A stretch of 64,000 nt of DNA from Reinekea marinisedimentorum (GCF_004341165.1 NZ_SLZR01000003.1:248001-312000), one strand, 5' to 3'. Positions 18,082-30,117 are shown, counted from the first letter of the stretch. Notes: generated from the letters alone by a model not told the origin. Numbers and translations are program-made.

Positions 18082-20286
18082 TCAATTAATAAGCCGATTT
18101 CTGTAGGCTGTTTCCCAACTCTTTACGGCAATGCCTTCTGGCCTGAATTGCAGGCGCACGGTGCCTGATTGAGCCGTGCTTAACAAAACCTGCTGAGACT
18201 GCCGGAACCATTCTTTGATCCTCGGGGCTGGCCAGGCCGGCCTGGACCTGTCACCGGTGCTGACAACATAGGTTGCGCCCGAGTTCGCAGCCAGCCAATC
18301 AGCGGCTGAGCTGGAGTCAGAACCATGATGCCCCAACAAAACAACATTAAAAGGAAACAGCTCAGGAAACTGCTGCAACAGGAAATACTCAATCGTCTTG
18401 TCGGCATCGCCGGTCAATATCATACGGCCATTGCCGGTTTCATACAGCACAATACAGGAGTGATTGTTATCACTGCTTTGAAACTGTACAGGCACCGGAA
18501 TAAACCGCAGGTAAGGAGAAGGTGCCGATGCCTGATGGCAACTTCTAAAGGTGCTCTGGCCGGCTATACGCCGGAAGGCATCCGGCTGGCCGGACCACGC
18601 CCTAAGCTGCGGCTCGTTTTGCTGAATATAATTAACGGCCATCGAGTGGTCTGAATCTGCATGGGTAACGATCAGGTAGTCTAGTTTAGCTATCTGCCTA
18701 TCGAGATCGCGCTCAAAAAAACTGTTCTCACTGCCATAGCCTCCCCCGGTATCAACCAGCCATCGCCCATTACCATCTTCTATCAATACAGCTGAGCCAT
18801 GACCAACATCATAAAAAGTAACCGTTGGGTATCGCCCGGCAAGGGGCTGTTGAAAAAGCATTAAGATCGCCACAACTGACGCAAACATGATCAGCATGAG
18901 CTTTTCTCTGTTATCAACCCACCATACCAGCAGAACAAACAGCGCAACCACCAGGGCAATTGTTGAAAAGCTAACCCAACTTGTTTTAAAGGAATAGTCA
19001 GAGGTGAATTCCAGAAACCGAAACAGCATCTTTACAACCCACTCGAAAAGACCGATACATTCATCAAGCGGCAACAAGCACAGCAGGAAGGCCAAAGGTA
19101 ACAGCACAAAGCCGATCACCGGAGTAATCAGCAGGTTCAATACGGCAGAGAACGGGTTAATTGGAAACCCGGAAATAAAGGCCCAGGGAACAACGGTCAG
19201 CGACATTGCACACTGAAAGAAAATGAGCTTTATCAGCTTGTGCCTGAAGTTTAGGAGGTTCCAGCGCAGCAACAGCAAAATCACCGCAACGGAACTAAAA
19301 CTAAGCCAGGCACCCAATGATAACCAGGCTTCCGGCTGCAGCACTGAAATAATGACGCTTGCGCTGATTAACGCAGCCAGCCAACTGACTCTCACGGCAA
19401 GAAAATACATCAGCAGCGGAACTGCAAACATAAGCAGCGCCCTTGTTGCCGGCACCGGCCAGCCCAGCAAACTGACGTATAGCGCCACAAAGCCAAGGGT
19501 GAGGCCATACAAACCACCTCGTGGTAATACGAAGTATTGGGAAAATGGCGTCAGTAGCAGCTTAGTCAGAGTAAGAATAAAAAGCGCAATAAAACCAATA
19601 TGCATACCACTGATAACAAACAGGTGCATCAGCTGATTACTGCTGAACAAATCTTTAACTTCAACCTGCAAAGAACCGGACCAGCCTAACACCAGCGCTG
19701 CCCATACATCTGCTGCAACGGGGCTGGAGAATTCGGCAACCCGTTTTACGTAAAGCTTCTGCACCAGAGATGGAGCCTGGTAAATTTCCTCGGGCTTTAA
19801 CAGGGTTGCCTTGGCATCGATATGCTTTGAGAAGAAATAACGATCGGAATCAAAGCCGCCCGGGGTTAAGAAACCCAGCGGCTGCCGAAGCCGGAAGTCA
19901 CCCTTTATACAACGGCCTGGTTTTAGCGGTTGATCAATCTTTGAGGCTGGAATAGTCAGCCGAACGTGCCGCAAGCTAATGTTATCGGGCTGCGAAACAA
20001 CACGGGCATTCACCGAAAAGAAATCCGGATATTCGGTCATTTTTTGTGCGGTACAAACGGTTAATACAGCTGACTCATGCTGCATGCTTCGAGGTAAAAC
20101 GTGTTTAACGTCGAGCTCCAAACCAATCAGCATAATGCCTGCAAGTACAGCCAATGCACATGCCGTTCTTCTGGCAACAACAAAAAACAATAGGATGGCT
20201 GTAGCAAAGCCAGCCACGCATGCCACTGAAAAGCCGAAGTAATACCAGCACCACGGCAAGCTTGTCACCAACAATACAATTGGCAC
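18082..20286 (-). CDS. comEC: DNA internalization/competence protein ComEC (Rec2)
   Basis: Inner-membrane channel that carries single-stranded DNA into the cytoplasm in natural transformation. The 734-residue protein has, in order, N-terminal helices with an OB-like DUF4131 segment (about 30-180), a competence domain with seven or more helices (about 200-490; motif LFVISGMHIGFIALF), and a C-terminal metallo-beta-lactamase domain with VTHADSDHSMAV and LLGHHGSDSS. All parts are intact. The start is a GTG at 20286, just past the lolD terminator, so it appears to be transcribed separately from lolCD. No other competence gene lies in the window. Confidence 0.94.
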   Translation of the reverse strand: MPIVLLVTSLPWCWYYFGFSVACVAGFATAILLFFVVARRTACALAVLAGIMLIGLELDVKHVLPRSMQHESAVLTVCTAQKMTEYPDFFSVNARVVSQPDNISLRHVRLTIPASKIDQPLKPGRCIKGDFRLRQPLGFLTPGGFDSDRYFFSKHIDAKATLLKPEEIYQAPSLVQKLYVKRVAEFSSPVAADVWAALVLGWSGSLQVEVKDLFSSNQLMHLFVISGMHIGFIALFILTLTKLLLTPFSQYFVLPRGGLYGLTLGFVALYVSLLGWPVPATRALLMFAVPLLMYFLAVRVSWLAALISASVIISVLQPEAWLSLGAWLSFSSVAVILLLLRWNLLNFRHKLIKLIFFQCAMSLTVVPWAFISGFPINPFSAVLNLLITPVIGFVLLPLAFLLCLLPLDECIGLFEWVVKMLFRFLEFTSDYSFKTSWVSFSTIALVVALFVLLVWWVDNREKLMLIMFASVVAILMLFQQPLAGRYPTVTFYDVGHGSAVLIEDGNGRWLVDTGGGYGSENSFFERDLDRQIAKLDYLIVTHADSDHSMAVNYIQQNEPQLRAWSGQPDAFRRIAGQSTFRSCHQASAPSPYLRFIPVPVQFQSSDNNHSCIVLYETGNGRMILTGDADKTIEYFLLQQFPELFPFNVVLLGHHGSDSSSAADWLAANSGATYVVSTGDRSRPAWPAPRIKEWFRQSQQVLLSTAQSGTVRLQFRPEGIAVKSWETAYRNRLIN

Positions 20287-20304
20287 GAGATGCCCTTCCC
20301 TGAC

Positions 20305-20332
20305 AAAAAAAACGCATTACATCCTGTAATGC
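20305..20332 (-). terminator. Intrinsic terminator of lolCD
   Basis: CGCATTAC (20313-20320) and GTAATGCG (20325-20332) form an 8-bp stem with a four-base loop, followed on the minus strand by eight T. It lies 12 bases past the lolD stop and 19 bases before the comEC start. Confidence 0.85.
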
Positions 20333-20344
20333 GCTATGGTGATT

Positions 20345-21028
20345 TTAAGCCTTGACCAGGTGACCTTTTGTTAACTTGTAACGAACCGGAAATTGCTGCG
20401 CCCAATCCTGGTTGTGGGTAACAACGACGAAACAGGTGCCGGTTTGCTCATTTAATTTCTGAATCATTTTCTGGATTTGTTCAGAAGTTTCTTCGTCCAG
20501 ATTTCCTGTTGGCTCATCCATCAGCACAATACCGGGTTTGTTAATCAGCGCCCGGGCAATAGCAACGCGCTGCCGCTCACCGCCGGAAAGTTCTGCCGGG
20601 CGATGGTCAATGCGCTGGTCCAAGCCCACACCAGCCAGCAATTCCCTGGCATATTGATAAGACGCATCAGAAACCTTGCCTTGAATACGGCAGGGAATCA
20701 ACACGTTATCAATGGCCGAGAACTCTGGCAGCAGGTGATGAAACTGAAAAACAAAGCCCATAAATTTATTCCTGAGCGACGCTCTCTGCACATCCCCCAA
20801 CTTCGCCAATGGTTTGTTACTCATTTGAACAGTACCATCAGTCGGGTCATCCAGACCGGCCATAAGGTTCAGCAAGGTGGTTTTCCCAGATCCACTGGCG
20901 CCCACGATGCTGACCATTTCACCTTCATGAATCTCAAAATCGATGTCTTTTAAAACATGCACAACATCGTCAGCCATCTTGAAATTACGGGAAACATTAT
21001 GACAAGCTAAAACAGACTTAAGACTCAT
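20345..21028 (-). CDS. lolD: Lipoprotein-releasing ABC transporter ATPase LolD
   Basis: ATPase that powers extraction of outer-membrane lipoproteins from the inner membrane to LolA. The 227-residue protein has Walker A GASGSGKTTLLN (about 43-54), the Q-loop in FVFQFHHLLPEFSA, signature LSGGERQRVAIARAL, and Walker B IVLMDEPTGNLDE. The FQFHHLLPEF stretch is the LolD-specific motif that contacts the permease. It overlaps the permease gene by 11 bases. Confidence 0.96.
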   Translation of the reverse strand: MSLKSVLACHNVSRNFKMADDVVHVLKDIDFEIHEGEMVSIVGASGSGKTTLLNLMAGLDDPTDGTVQMSNKPLAKLGDVQRASLRNKFMGFVFQFHHLLPEFSAIDNVLIPCRIQGKVSDASYQYARELLAGVGLDQRIDHRPAELSGGERQRVAIARALINKPGIVLMDEPTGNLDEETSEQIQKMIQKLNEQTGTCFVVVTHNQDWAQQFPVRYKLTKGHLVKA

Positions 21029-22262
21029 AGCGCAGCGCCTCCGCAGGAGAAATTCTGGAAGCTTTCCAGGCAGGATAAATCGTCGACAGCACAGAGATCA
21101 AAAAGCTGGCAGAAGCAATAATGGTGACATCACTCCACTTTAACTCAGATGGGATGTAGCTGATAAAATACACATTGGCATTCAGAAATTGAATGTTAAA
21201 GGTGTTTTCAATCCAGGAGAGAATATCTGCGATGGTTAACGCACCAATCACACCCAACACCACACCTACAGTGATACCAATGAGCCCGATCGCTGTACCC
21301 TGAACCATAAAAATGGAGAGAATCTGACGCTTGGTTGCACCCAGTGTTCGCAGTACGGCAATCTCTGCCTGCTTATCGGTAACCAGCATGACCAGACTGG
21401 AAACCGTATTAAAACCGGCAACAGCAATGATCATAAAGAGCAACAAGCCGACCAGTCTTTTTTCCAGCTGAATAGCCTGAAACAGATTACCCTGTGTACG
21501 CGTCCAGTCACCAACGTAATAGATATCAGTAAGCTTTCGACCAACCTCCAGCGCTATTTGACGGGCTTTGAACAAGTCGGTTGTTTTTAACTGTACGCCA
21601 TCGACCGCTCCGCCATAGAGCATCAGCTTGCCTAAGTCATCAATGTGCGTTACCACAAGGTTGGCGTCGAGTTCTGCTCCTACCTCAAACAGACCGACAA
21701 CCTCAAAGCGTTTAAATCTGGGTTGAATACTGGCGATGTTCACCGACATTTCAGGCACGATAAGGGTAATTTTATCGCCGACACCAACGCCTAAAATCCG
21801 CGCCAGTGTGCTGCCAACAATGGCACTGAATGGCGTATCACTTAAATCGGAGATATCACCGGCAATCATGTTCTCCGGCAGAATTGAAACGGTTCCGACC
21901 GTATCCGGGTTTACCCCGCTTAACAGAGCGCCTCGGGTATTGTCGTTGGCCACAACCATACCCTGCGTTTCAATGTATTCCGAAGCACCGACAACAAGCG
22001 GGTGCTCCAGGGCTTTATCAATAATCTCCTGCTGAGTTCTCATTTCTCCGGGCAGCGATATGGTGGCGTGAGGCACCATACCTAAAATTCTGTTGCGCAT
22101 TTCCTGATCAAAACCATTCATCACAGAGAGCACAATAATCAGCACCATAACGCCTAACGTAAGGCCAGCCATTGAAAGTGCGGAAATAAAGGAAATAAAG
22201 TGATTGCGCCGCTTGGCCCGCAAATACCTTAAACCTATATAAAAAGGTAAGCTATGAAACAT
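21018..22262 (-). CDS. lolC: Lipoprotein-releasing ABC transporter permease (LolC/LolE/LolF type)
   Basis: Inner-membrane permease of the Lol system. The 414-residue protein has an N-terminal helix (about 26-50, SALSMAGLTLGVMVLIIVLSV), a large periplasmic MacB-like domain, and three C-terminal helices (about 270-400) with the FtsX fold. The conserved opening YIGLRYLRAKRRNHFISFIS and the MNGFDQEMRNRILG stretch identify the family. Only one permease gene is present next to lolD, whereas Pseudomonas and E. coli have separate lolC and lolE flanking lolD. This copy may therefore act as a homodimeric LolF, or a second gene may lie elsewhere. Confidence 0.92.
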   Translation of the reverse strand: MFHSLPFYIGLRYLRAKRRNHFISFISALSMAGLTLGVMVLIIVLSVMNGFDQEMRNRILGMVPHATISLPGEMRTQQEIIDKALEHPLVVGASEYIETQGMVVANDNTRGALLSGVNPDTVGTVSILPENMIAGDISDLSDTPFSAIVGSTLARILGVGVGDKITLIVPEMSVNIASIQPRFKRFEVVGLFEVGAELDANLVVTHIDDLGKLMLYGGAVDGVQLKTTDLFKARQIALEVGRKLTDIYYVGDWTRTQGNLFQAIQLEKRLVGLLLFMIIAVAGFNTVSSLVMLVTDKQAEIAVLRTLGATKRQILSIFMVQGTAIGLIGITVGVVLGVIGALTIADILSWIENTFNIQFLNANVYFISYIPSELKWSDVTIIASASFLISVLSTIYPAWKASRISPAEALRYES

Positions 22263-22297
22263 AAAAGTCGATAATCCAGTAAACTCGGCGTGGGCGA

Positions 22298-22325
22298 ACT
22301 ATATTGACTACAATTCTTGAGTCAG
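22298..22325 (-). promoter_or_regulatory. Candidate lolCD promoter
   Basis: On the minus strand CTGACT (22325-22320), a 16-base spacer and TATAGT (22303-22298) precede lolC by about 35 bases, in the 97-base gap shared with the divergent PilZ gene. The -10 is good and the -35 fair. Confidence 0.35.
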
Positions 22326-22359
22326 ACCCATTTTACACAACTATGACACCGGATAACGC

Positions 22360-22908
22360 ATGAATTCAACTTTAAACGAGGAGCGACGAGACTCCTTTCG
22401 TGTCGATATGACAGCTTTTGTAGCCACGGCTGCTGTTACTGATGATGCCGCGGATGCCGGAAGCTGCTTCCCGGAATTACACTCGATGGCGCTGCTTTCT
22501 GAATCCGGAAATATCGATTCAGAAATCGTCGCATTAACGGAACGTGTAAAAGATGTCGCCATTAAGAAAACCCTGGAGCTGATGCATAAGAAGCTTTCAA
22601 TCGTCACTAAGCTGATCGATATTCATGCAACTACACAGAACCAGCTCGACAGCCAAACCATTAACATCAGCGAAGGGGGTTGCTGCATAACCTCTGAACA
22701 GCAGTTCAGCGCAAACCAGCGGCTTGCCCTGGCGCTGATTTTTACCCCCAGCTACTTTGCCCATTTTTCATTCGCCAGCATTGCTGCCGTTGAAAACGAT
22801 GGGAATAAAAACACTTATCACCTAGTATTTGAGCCATTAACTGAAATACAGAAACAGCAACTGCTTAAACATATGTTTAAAGCACAAACATCCATTCCAA
22901 CACCCTGA
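22360..22908 (+). CDS. PilZ-domain protein, probable c-di-GMP receptor
   Basis: Likely cyclic-di-GMP-binding protein. The 182-residue sequence has the arginine motif R-x3-R near the N-terminus (Arg10 and Arg14 in ERRDSFRVDM) and N-x-S-x-x-G later (NISEGGCCI, about residues 104-112). Together these form the PilZ ligand site, although they are separated by an unusual helical insert of about 90 residues. No other domain is recognisable, so its output is unknown. A PilZ gene next to the lol genes also occurs in Pseudomonas. It is followed after seven bases by the agmatine deiminase gene. Confidence 0.85.
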   Translation: MNSTLNEERRDSFRVDMTAFVATAAVTDDAADAGSCFPELHSMALLSESGNIDSEIVALTERVKDVAIKKTLELMHKKLSIVTKLIDIHATTQNQLDSQTINISEGGCCITSEQQFSANQRLALALIFTPSYFAHFSFASIAAVENDGNKNTYHLVFEPLTEIQKQQLLKHMFKAQTSIPTP

Positions 22909-22915
22909 TACTAAA

Positions 22916-23980
22916 ATGACCAAGCAAACAAATTTCCCGGCAGAATGGGCCAAACAGGCTGCCATTCTGATTACCTGGCCGCATATTGAAAGCGCATGGC
23001 ACTACATGCTGGATAAGGTAGAAGCGACCTATTTAGCATTGGCGAAAGCTGTTGCAGAAACCCAACCCTTAGTGATTCAACTGCACGCTTCGATTAAGCC
23101 GGAGCAGTTTCTGACATTGCTAAAAGACAACGACATCAACATCGAAAACTGTTTTTTTGCAAAAGTAGATAGCAACGATACCTGGGCACGGGACCATGGG
23201 CCAGTATCTGTAACCAACGCAGGGAAACCAGCCTTACTTAACTTTCACTTTAATGGCTGGGGTGGCAAGTTCGCTTTTGACAAAGACAACCTGTTAAACG
23301 CCTCAATGGCAGAAGCCGGCCTATTGCCGTCTCTTTCCGATATAGACTTCATTCTTGAAGGCGGCAGCCTTGAAACAGATGGCCTGGGTACCTTACTGAC
23401 CACCGAGCAATGTCTGTTGAATGAGAACCGGAACCCTGAATTCGATAAAGCAGCCATTGAAAAACTGCTGTCTGAATCACTGGGTGTTGATCATTTTCTG
23501 TGGTTACAAAACGGTCACCTGGAAGGCGACGATACCGATGCCCATATTGATACTCTGGTCCGGTTCTGCGACGAAAACACCCTGCTGTTTCAGGGGTGTC
23601 AGGATGAAGCCGACAGCCACTTTCAGCCACTGAGTGCAATGAAAGCCGAGCTGGAACAGTTACGAAAGCCAAGCGGCGAGCCATATAAAATAGTTGAGCT
23701 GCCATTACCTAAAGGCATTTATGCAGAAGACGGACACCGCCTGCCTGCAACCTACGCCAACTTCCTGATTACGAACAAGCTGGTTGTTGTTCCCACCTAT
23801 GCTGATGAGAGTGACAGTGCCGCCCTCGCCATCATTGCGGAACTGTTCCCAGAGCGAAAGGTTGTTGGCGTAGATGCGCGACCACTGATCGAAGAGCACG
23901 GTTCTATCCATTGCATCACCATGCAACTGCTGGATGGAACCATAGACCTGGCAGAGCGTTTTAAACTGGCAAGCGCCTAG
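22916..23980 (+). CDS. aguA: Agmatine deiminase / peptidyl-arginine deiminase-family protein
   Basis: Probably converts agmatine to N-carbamoylputrescine, a route from arginine to putrescine. The 354-residue protein has the family motifs DTWARDHGPV, FNGWGGKF, LEGGSLETDGLGT, CLLNENRNP, DDTDAHIDTL and LPATYANF, and the catalytic Cys333 in HGSIHCITMQ. Catalytic Asp and His candidates are present. The usual next enzyme, N-carbamoylputrescine amidohydrolase (aguB), is not adjacent. Starting seven bases after the PilZ stop, it is likely cotranscribed with it. Confidence 0.88.
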   Translation: MTKQTNFPAEWAKQAAILITWPHIESAWHYMLDKVEATYLALAKAVAETQPLVIQLHASIKPEQFLTLLKDNDINIENCFFAKVDSNDTWARDHGPVSVTNAGKPALLNFHFNGWGGKFAFDKDNLLNASMAEAGLLPSLSDIDFILEGGSLETDGLGTLLTTEQCLLNENRNPEFDKAAIEKLLSESLGVDHFLWLQNGHLEGDDTDAHIDTLVRFCDENTLLFQGCQDEADSHFQPLSAMKAELEQLRKPSGEPYKIVELPLPKGIYAEDGHRLPATYANFLITNKLVVVPTYADESDSAALAIIAELFPERKVVGVDARPLIEEHGSIHCITMQLLDGTIDLAERFKLASA

Positions 23981-23996
23981 TGGGCCATGCGCAAAG

Positions 23997-27024
<3,028 letters not shown>

Positions 27025-27060
27025 CACCGGTTACAGATCAAACATTACGGCACAGCACCT

Positions 27061-27639
27061 CTAATTACGTTCGCGTTCAAAATGAGGTGTTGCTGCCAGT
27101 TTATAGGCACTTTTCATTAAGCCCTTAGCATTCAATATTAAATCGCAAACCAACCGAGCTATACCCTGCCCCCCGGAAACCGGCAAGACAATATCCGTGC
27201 TTTTCTGGACTAAAGCGTAGGCATCCGCCGGGCAAACAGAAAGACCCACCTTATCCATGACTTTCAAATCAACCATATCATCGCCGACATAGCAGACTTG
27301 CTCCAAGTTAATACTAAGGCGTTCACACAGCTCCAAAACCACTGAAAGCTTATCTTTGACACCTTTAAAATAATTTTCTACGCCAAGATCTTCCATTCTT
27401 CGACTCACCATCTCGGAGCTCTTAGCCGTAACAACTGCGACCTGAATATTGTTATCTGGCAGCAGCTTCAACCCGACGCCATCCTTGACGTTAAATACCT
27501 TTAACTCTTCACCCTTAGAACCGTAATACAGCCGACCATCCGTTAAAACACCATCGACATCAAACACAACAAGAGCGATCTCTGAAAGCTTACCCTTTAG
27601 CGGTGATGTTTCAGTTATTAAACTATCCAAATAGGTCAT
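27061..27639 (-). CDS. kdsC: KDO-8-phosphate phosphatase
   Basis: HAD-superfamily phosphatase that releases KDO from KDO-8-P. The start is placed at the ATG at 27639 (MTYLDSLITE; 192 residues) because a perfect AGGAGG site precedes it; an in-frame upstream start would lack one. Motifs are VVFDVDGVLTDGRLYYG (nucleophile and acid aspartates), VVTAKSSEMVSRRMEDLG, and VCYVGDDMVDLKVM. The first 17 bases overlap the 3' end of the small helix-turn-helix-like gene, suggesting translational coupling to it. It has no kdsD or lptC neighbours, unlike in E. coli. Confidence 0.93.
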   Translation of the reverse strand: MTYLDSLITETSPLKGKLSEIALVVFDVDGVLTDGRLYYGSKGEELKVFNVKDGVGLKLLPDNNIQVAVVTAKSSEMVSRRMEDLGVENYFKGVKDKLSVVLELCERLSINLEQVCYVGDDMVDLKVMDKVGLSVCPADAYALVQKSTDIVLPVSGGQGIARLVCDLILNAKGLMKSAYKLAATPHFERERN

Positions 27640-27853
27640 AGCTTCCTCCTGATGTATCGTTATCACTTTCCAACCAGAATTTCGGCTTACAGAAAGTCTG
27701 CTCTATTTGCCGTGCCAGACTTTTGGATAGCTTTTTTGTGCCAGTAAATAAGTCACTTGCCAGTTGCTCATCAATAGCCAGGCAAGCACAAAAAGCACCT
27801 ATGTCTATCGCATTTTCATCCAGCAATTCTTTCAATTTATTCTGTTGACTCAT
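27623..27853 (-). CDS. Small protein resembling a Cro/C1-type helix-turn-helix, upstream of kdsC
   Basis: A 76-residue acidic protein, not firmly recognised. The segment LIDEQLASDLFTGTKKLSKSLARQIEQTFCKP has the pattern of the later helices of Cro/C1 (XRE) DNA-binding domains, and KPKFWLES resembles the KPxxWLD ending seen in such regulators. This is a resemblance, not an identification. The ATG at 27853 lies only 18 bases downstream of the ppiD terminator and I see no promoter in between. Its last 17 bases overlap kdsC and contain the kdsC ribosome site. Confidence 0.65.
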   Translation of the reverse strand: MSQQNKLKELLDENAIDIGAFCACLAIDEQLASDLFTGTKKLSKSLARQIEQTFCKPKFWLESDNDTSGGSYDLFG

Positions 27854-27870
27854 AGTCAGTTTCTCAAAGT

Positions 27871-27896
27871 AAAAAAGGCTGCAAATGCAGCCTTTT
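27871..27896 (-). terminator. Intrinsic terminator after ppiD
   Basis: AAAAGGCTGC (27873-27882) pairs with GCAGCCTTTT (27887-27896) around an AAAT loop; on the minus strand the stem runs into six T. It lies 18 bases past the ppiD stop and before the helix-turn-helix-like gene and kdsC. Confidence 0.88.
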
Positions 27897-27913
27897 AATA
27901 ATCTGAATTCGTT

Positions 27914-29746
27914 TTAGCGAATTTTTATTTTCGCATTGTTGCGCTCAATATTAAACATCATCTGATACTGTTCGCTGGCTGCCATTTGCGCACTGAATGC
28001 TTCCGCATTAGCAATCTGATCTTCAGGCGGTTCTACATTTTCTACCTCAAGAACAGCGACAATATAAGCAACATCACCATCAACAACCTGCGCTTTGGTT
28101 ACCTGGCCTTCAGCCGGTGCCGCCATTTCAAATGCTTTTATCAATACATTTGCCGGCAATGTATCGCTATCGATTCGGGCAACGCTAACGGCTTCAGCCC
28201 AGCTATCGTCTACACTCTCAGATGATAGCTGCTCAGCAATGAACTGCTCCATCAATTCCCGTGCATTCTCTGCCTGTACGATAGCAGCCACCTCTGCGCT
28301 TACTTCTTCCAAGTCTTTAATAGCTTCGGCCTGGTAATCGATCATTTTTACGACAACCAGATCATCGTTGCTTAAACGTACGACATCACTCATCAAGCCA
28401 TCGAATAATACCTGGTCTGAGAAGATGGTTTCAGCAAGGTCTGAATCGGATAGCAGGCCTTCGCCGGAGTTACGTTCCAGCCAATCAGATTCCTCAACAA
28501 CGACACCAAAGTTCTCAGCTACAGCGGTGAGGCTATCTGATGAGAACGAGAGATCCGCCAACTCTTCCTGAACAAAGAGCAATTCTTCCGCAGCGGTGGT
28601 TGCCTTAATTTGAGCAATCAGTTGATCACGCTTCTGATCAATTGAATCAATGGTCGGCTTATTGATTGTATCCAATCGAATCAGGTGATAACCAAATTCT
28701 GTTTTAACCGGCTCAGATACATCACCTTCTTCTGCCAGTGCGATTGCCGCATCGTAAAACTCGCCGACATAAACACCTTCGATAAGCTCACCTAATGAAC
28801 CACCAAATTCGGCGCTGCCCGGATCGTCAGACAGCTCAGCAGCTAAATCACCAAAAGCTTCACCTGCGTTCAATCGCTGCAACGTTGCCTGAGCTTCTGC
28901 TTCGGCATCATCACCATCAGCAAAAAGGATGTGAGAAACCTCTCTGGTTTCCTGACCTTTCAGTTCCGCAACGTAGGCCTCGTAAGCGCTCTGTACTTGG
29001 GCATCAGTCACTTCAACCTGGCTCGCCAGGAAGCTTTGAGTCAGACGTACAAACTCAACCTTAACCTGCTCAGGAGAGATAAACTCCTGCTGGTTTTCCT
29101 GGTAATAATTTTCAATTTGCTGTTCTGTTGCCTGTGCCTCTTCTAAAAAGTCAGAAGAAGTGAATTCTTTATAACTAACCAGTCTTTTCTGAGACATTAA
29201 GCTGGCATATCGCTTTGCCGTTTTTTCAACAGAAAATGCACTGTTAGCAACACCCGCCTGCATTTGAGTTAATGCAGTTTGTGCTTTTTGCTCTGCAACA
29301 AAGGTTGCATGGTTGTAACCGTTAGCCGCCAGGAGGCTTTCATAGATATCTTTATCGAACTTACCGTCTACCTGAAATGCGGTAATTTCAGCCAAAGACT
29401 CCAGAACCTGCTCTTCAGAAACCTGGAATTCCAACTTTGACGTCAGCTGCTGCTGAAGTATCTGGTTAATTAAACTGTTCAGAACCTGTTCTTTTAATAC
29501 TGATGAATTGGCCAACTGTGCAGCAAACTCCGCACCGTACTGGCTTGCCAATTCCTGTTGTCTTGAGCTGAGCAAACGCTGGTATTCAATTTCAGATACC
29601 TTGTCACCGTTTACGGTTGCAGGTGCCGAGTTACCGGCGATTGAGACTATTGATTCTGCGCCGAATAAAACGAAAGTAACTACAATCAATCCGACAATAA
29701 TTTTACCAACGTTACCTTTGGCTGAGTTACGAAAGACCTGGAGCAT
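27914..29746 (-). CDS. ppiD: Periplasmic chaperone PpiD (parvulin-type)
   Basis: Membrane-anchored folding factor at the periplasmic side of the SecYEG translocon. The start is the ATG at 29746 (610 residues; MLQVFRNSAKGNVGKIIVGL); a longer frame begins inside the hupB terminator. It has one N-terminal membrane helix (about 14-32), a SurA-like N-domain (about 36-190), a parvulin domain (about 265-360: VSHILF, LSDDPGSAEFGGSLGEL, EFGYHLIRLD), and a C-terminal chaperone region. The lon-hupB-ppiD order is as in E. coli. Confidence 0.95.
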   Translation of the reverse strand: MLQVFRNSAKGNVGKIIVGLIVVTFVLFGAESIVSIAGNSAPATVNGDKVSEIEYQRLLSSRQQELASQYGAEFAAQLANSSVLKEQVLNSLINQILQQQLTSKLEFQVSEEQVLESLAEITAFQVDGKFDKDIYESLLAANGYNHATFVAEQKAQTALTQMQAGVANSAFSVEKTAKRYASLMSQKRLVSYKEFTSSDFLEEAQATEQQIENYYQENQQEFISPEQVKVEFVRLTQSFLASQVEVTDAQVQSAYEAYVAELKGQETREVSHILFADGDDAEAEAQATLQRLNAGEAFGDLAAELSDDPGSAEFGGSLGELIEGVYVGEFYDAAIALAEEGDVSEPVKTEFGYHLIRLDTINKPTIDSIDQKRDQLIAQIKATTAAEELLFVQEELADLSFSSDSLTAVAENFGVVVEESDWLERNSGEGLLSDSDLAETIFSDQVLFDGLMSDVVRLSNDDLVVVKMIDYQAEAIKDLEEVSAEVAAIVQAENARELMEQFIAEQLSSESVDDSWAEAVSVARIDSDTLPANVLIKAFEMAAPAEGQVTKAQVVDGDVAYIVAVLEVENVEPPEDQIANAEAFSAQMAASEQYQMMFNIERNNAKIKIR

Positions 29747-29779
29747 CGAGATTCCTACCGGCTTTATATGCCTTTTATA

Positions 29780-29806
29780 AAAAAAAAGCGCATCAAATGA
29801 CACGCT
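29780..29806 (-). terminator. Intrinsic terminator after hupB
   Basis: On the minus strand AGCGTGTCA and TGATGCGCT (29806-29787) pair with two G-U pairs, followed by a run of at least seven T. It lies 39 bases past the hupB stop and upstream of the ppiD start. Confidence 0.65.
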
Positions 29807-29844
29807 ACAGTTTTCAAAAGAAAACGGGCTATGCCCGCATTAAA

Positions 29845-30117
29845 TTAATTTACAGCGTCTTTTAATGCTTTACCTGCTTTGAAGCTAGGTACTTTAGCAG
29901 CTGCAATTTCAATTGGCTGACCAGTCTGTGGGTTACGACCAGTACGTGCTGCACGATCTTTAACGGAGAATGTTCCGAATCCAACCAATACTACCTGATC
30001 ACCTTCTTTCAAAGCGTCAGTTACAGAATCAACCATCGCATCCAATGCACGGCCAGCAGCAGCCTTAGAAATGTCCGCAGCAGCGGCTACTGCATCAATC
30101 AATTCAGATTTATTCAC
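29845..30117 (-). CDS. hupB: DNA-binding protein HU-beta
   Basis: Abundant histone-like protein that bends and compacts DNA. The 90-residue sequence [27 protein letters not shown]... contains the DNA-contacting arm with [21 protein letters not shown]. The start is a GTG at 30117, with AAGGGG upstream. It lies between lon and ppiD, the usual place for hupB, and has a probable promoter in the 153-base gap after lon. Confidence 0.97.
   Translation of the reverse strand: MNKSELIDAVAAAADISKAAAGRALDAMVDSVTDALKEGDQVVLVGFGTFSVKDRAARTGRNPQTGQPIEIAAAKVPSFKAGKALKDAVN

Noticed and set aside
27025-27060. Terminator between kdsA and kdsC
   Set aside because: Two ACCGGT palindromes occur near the kdsA stop, but they do not make a convincing stem followed by T.
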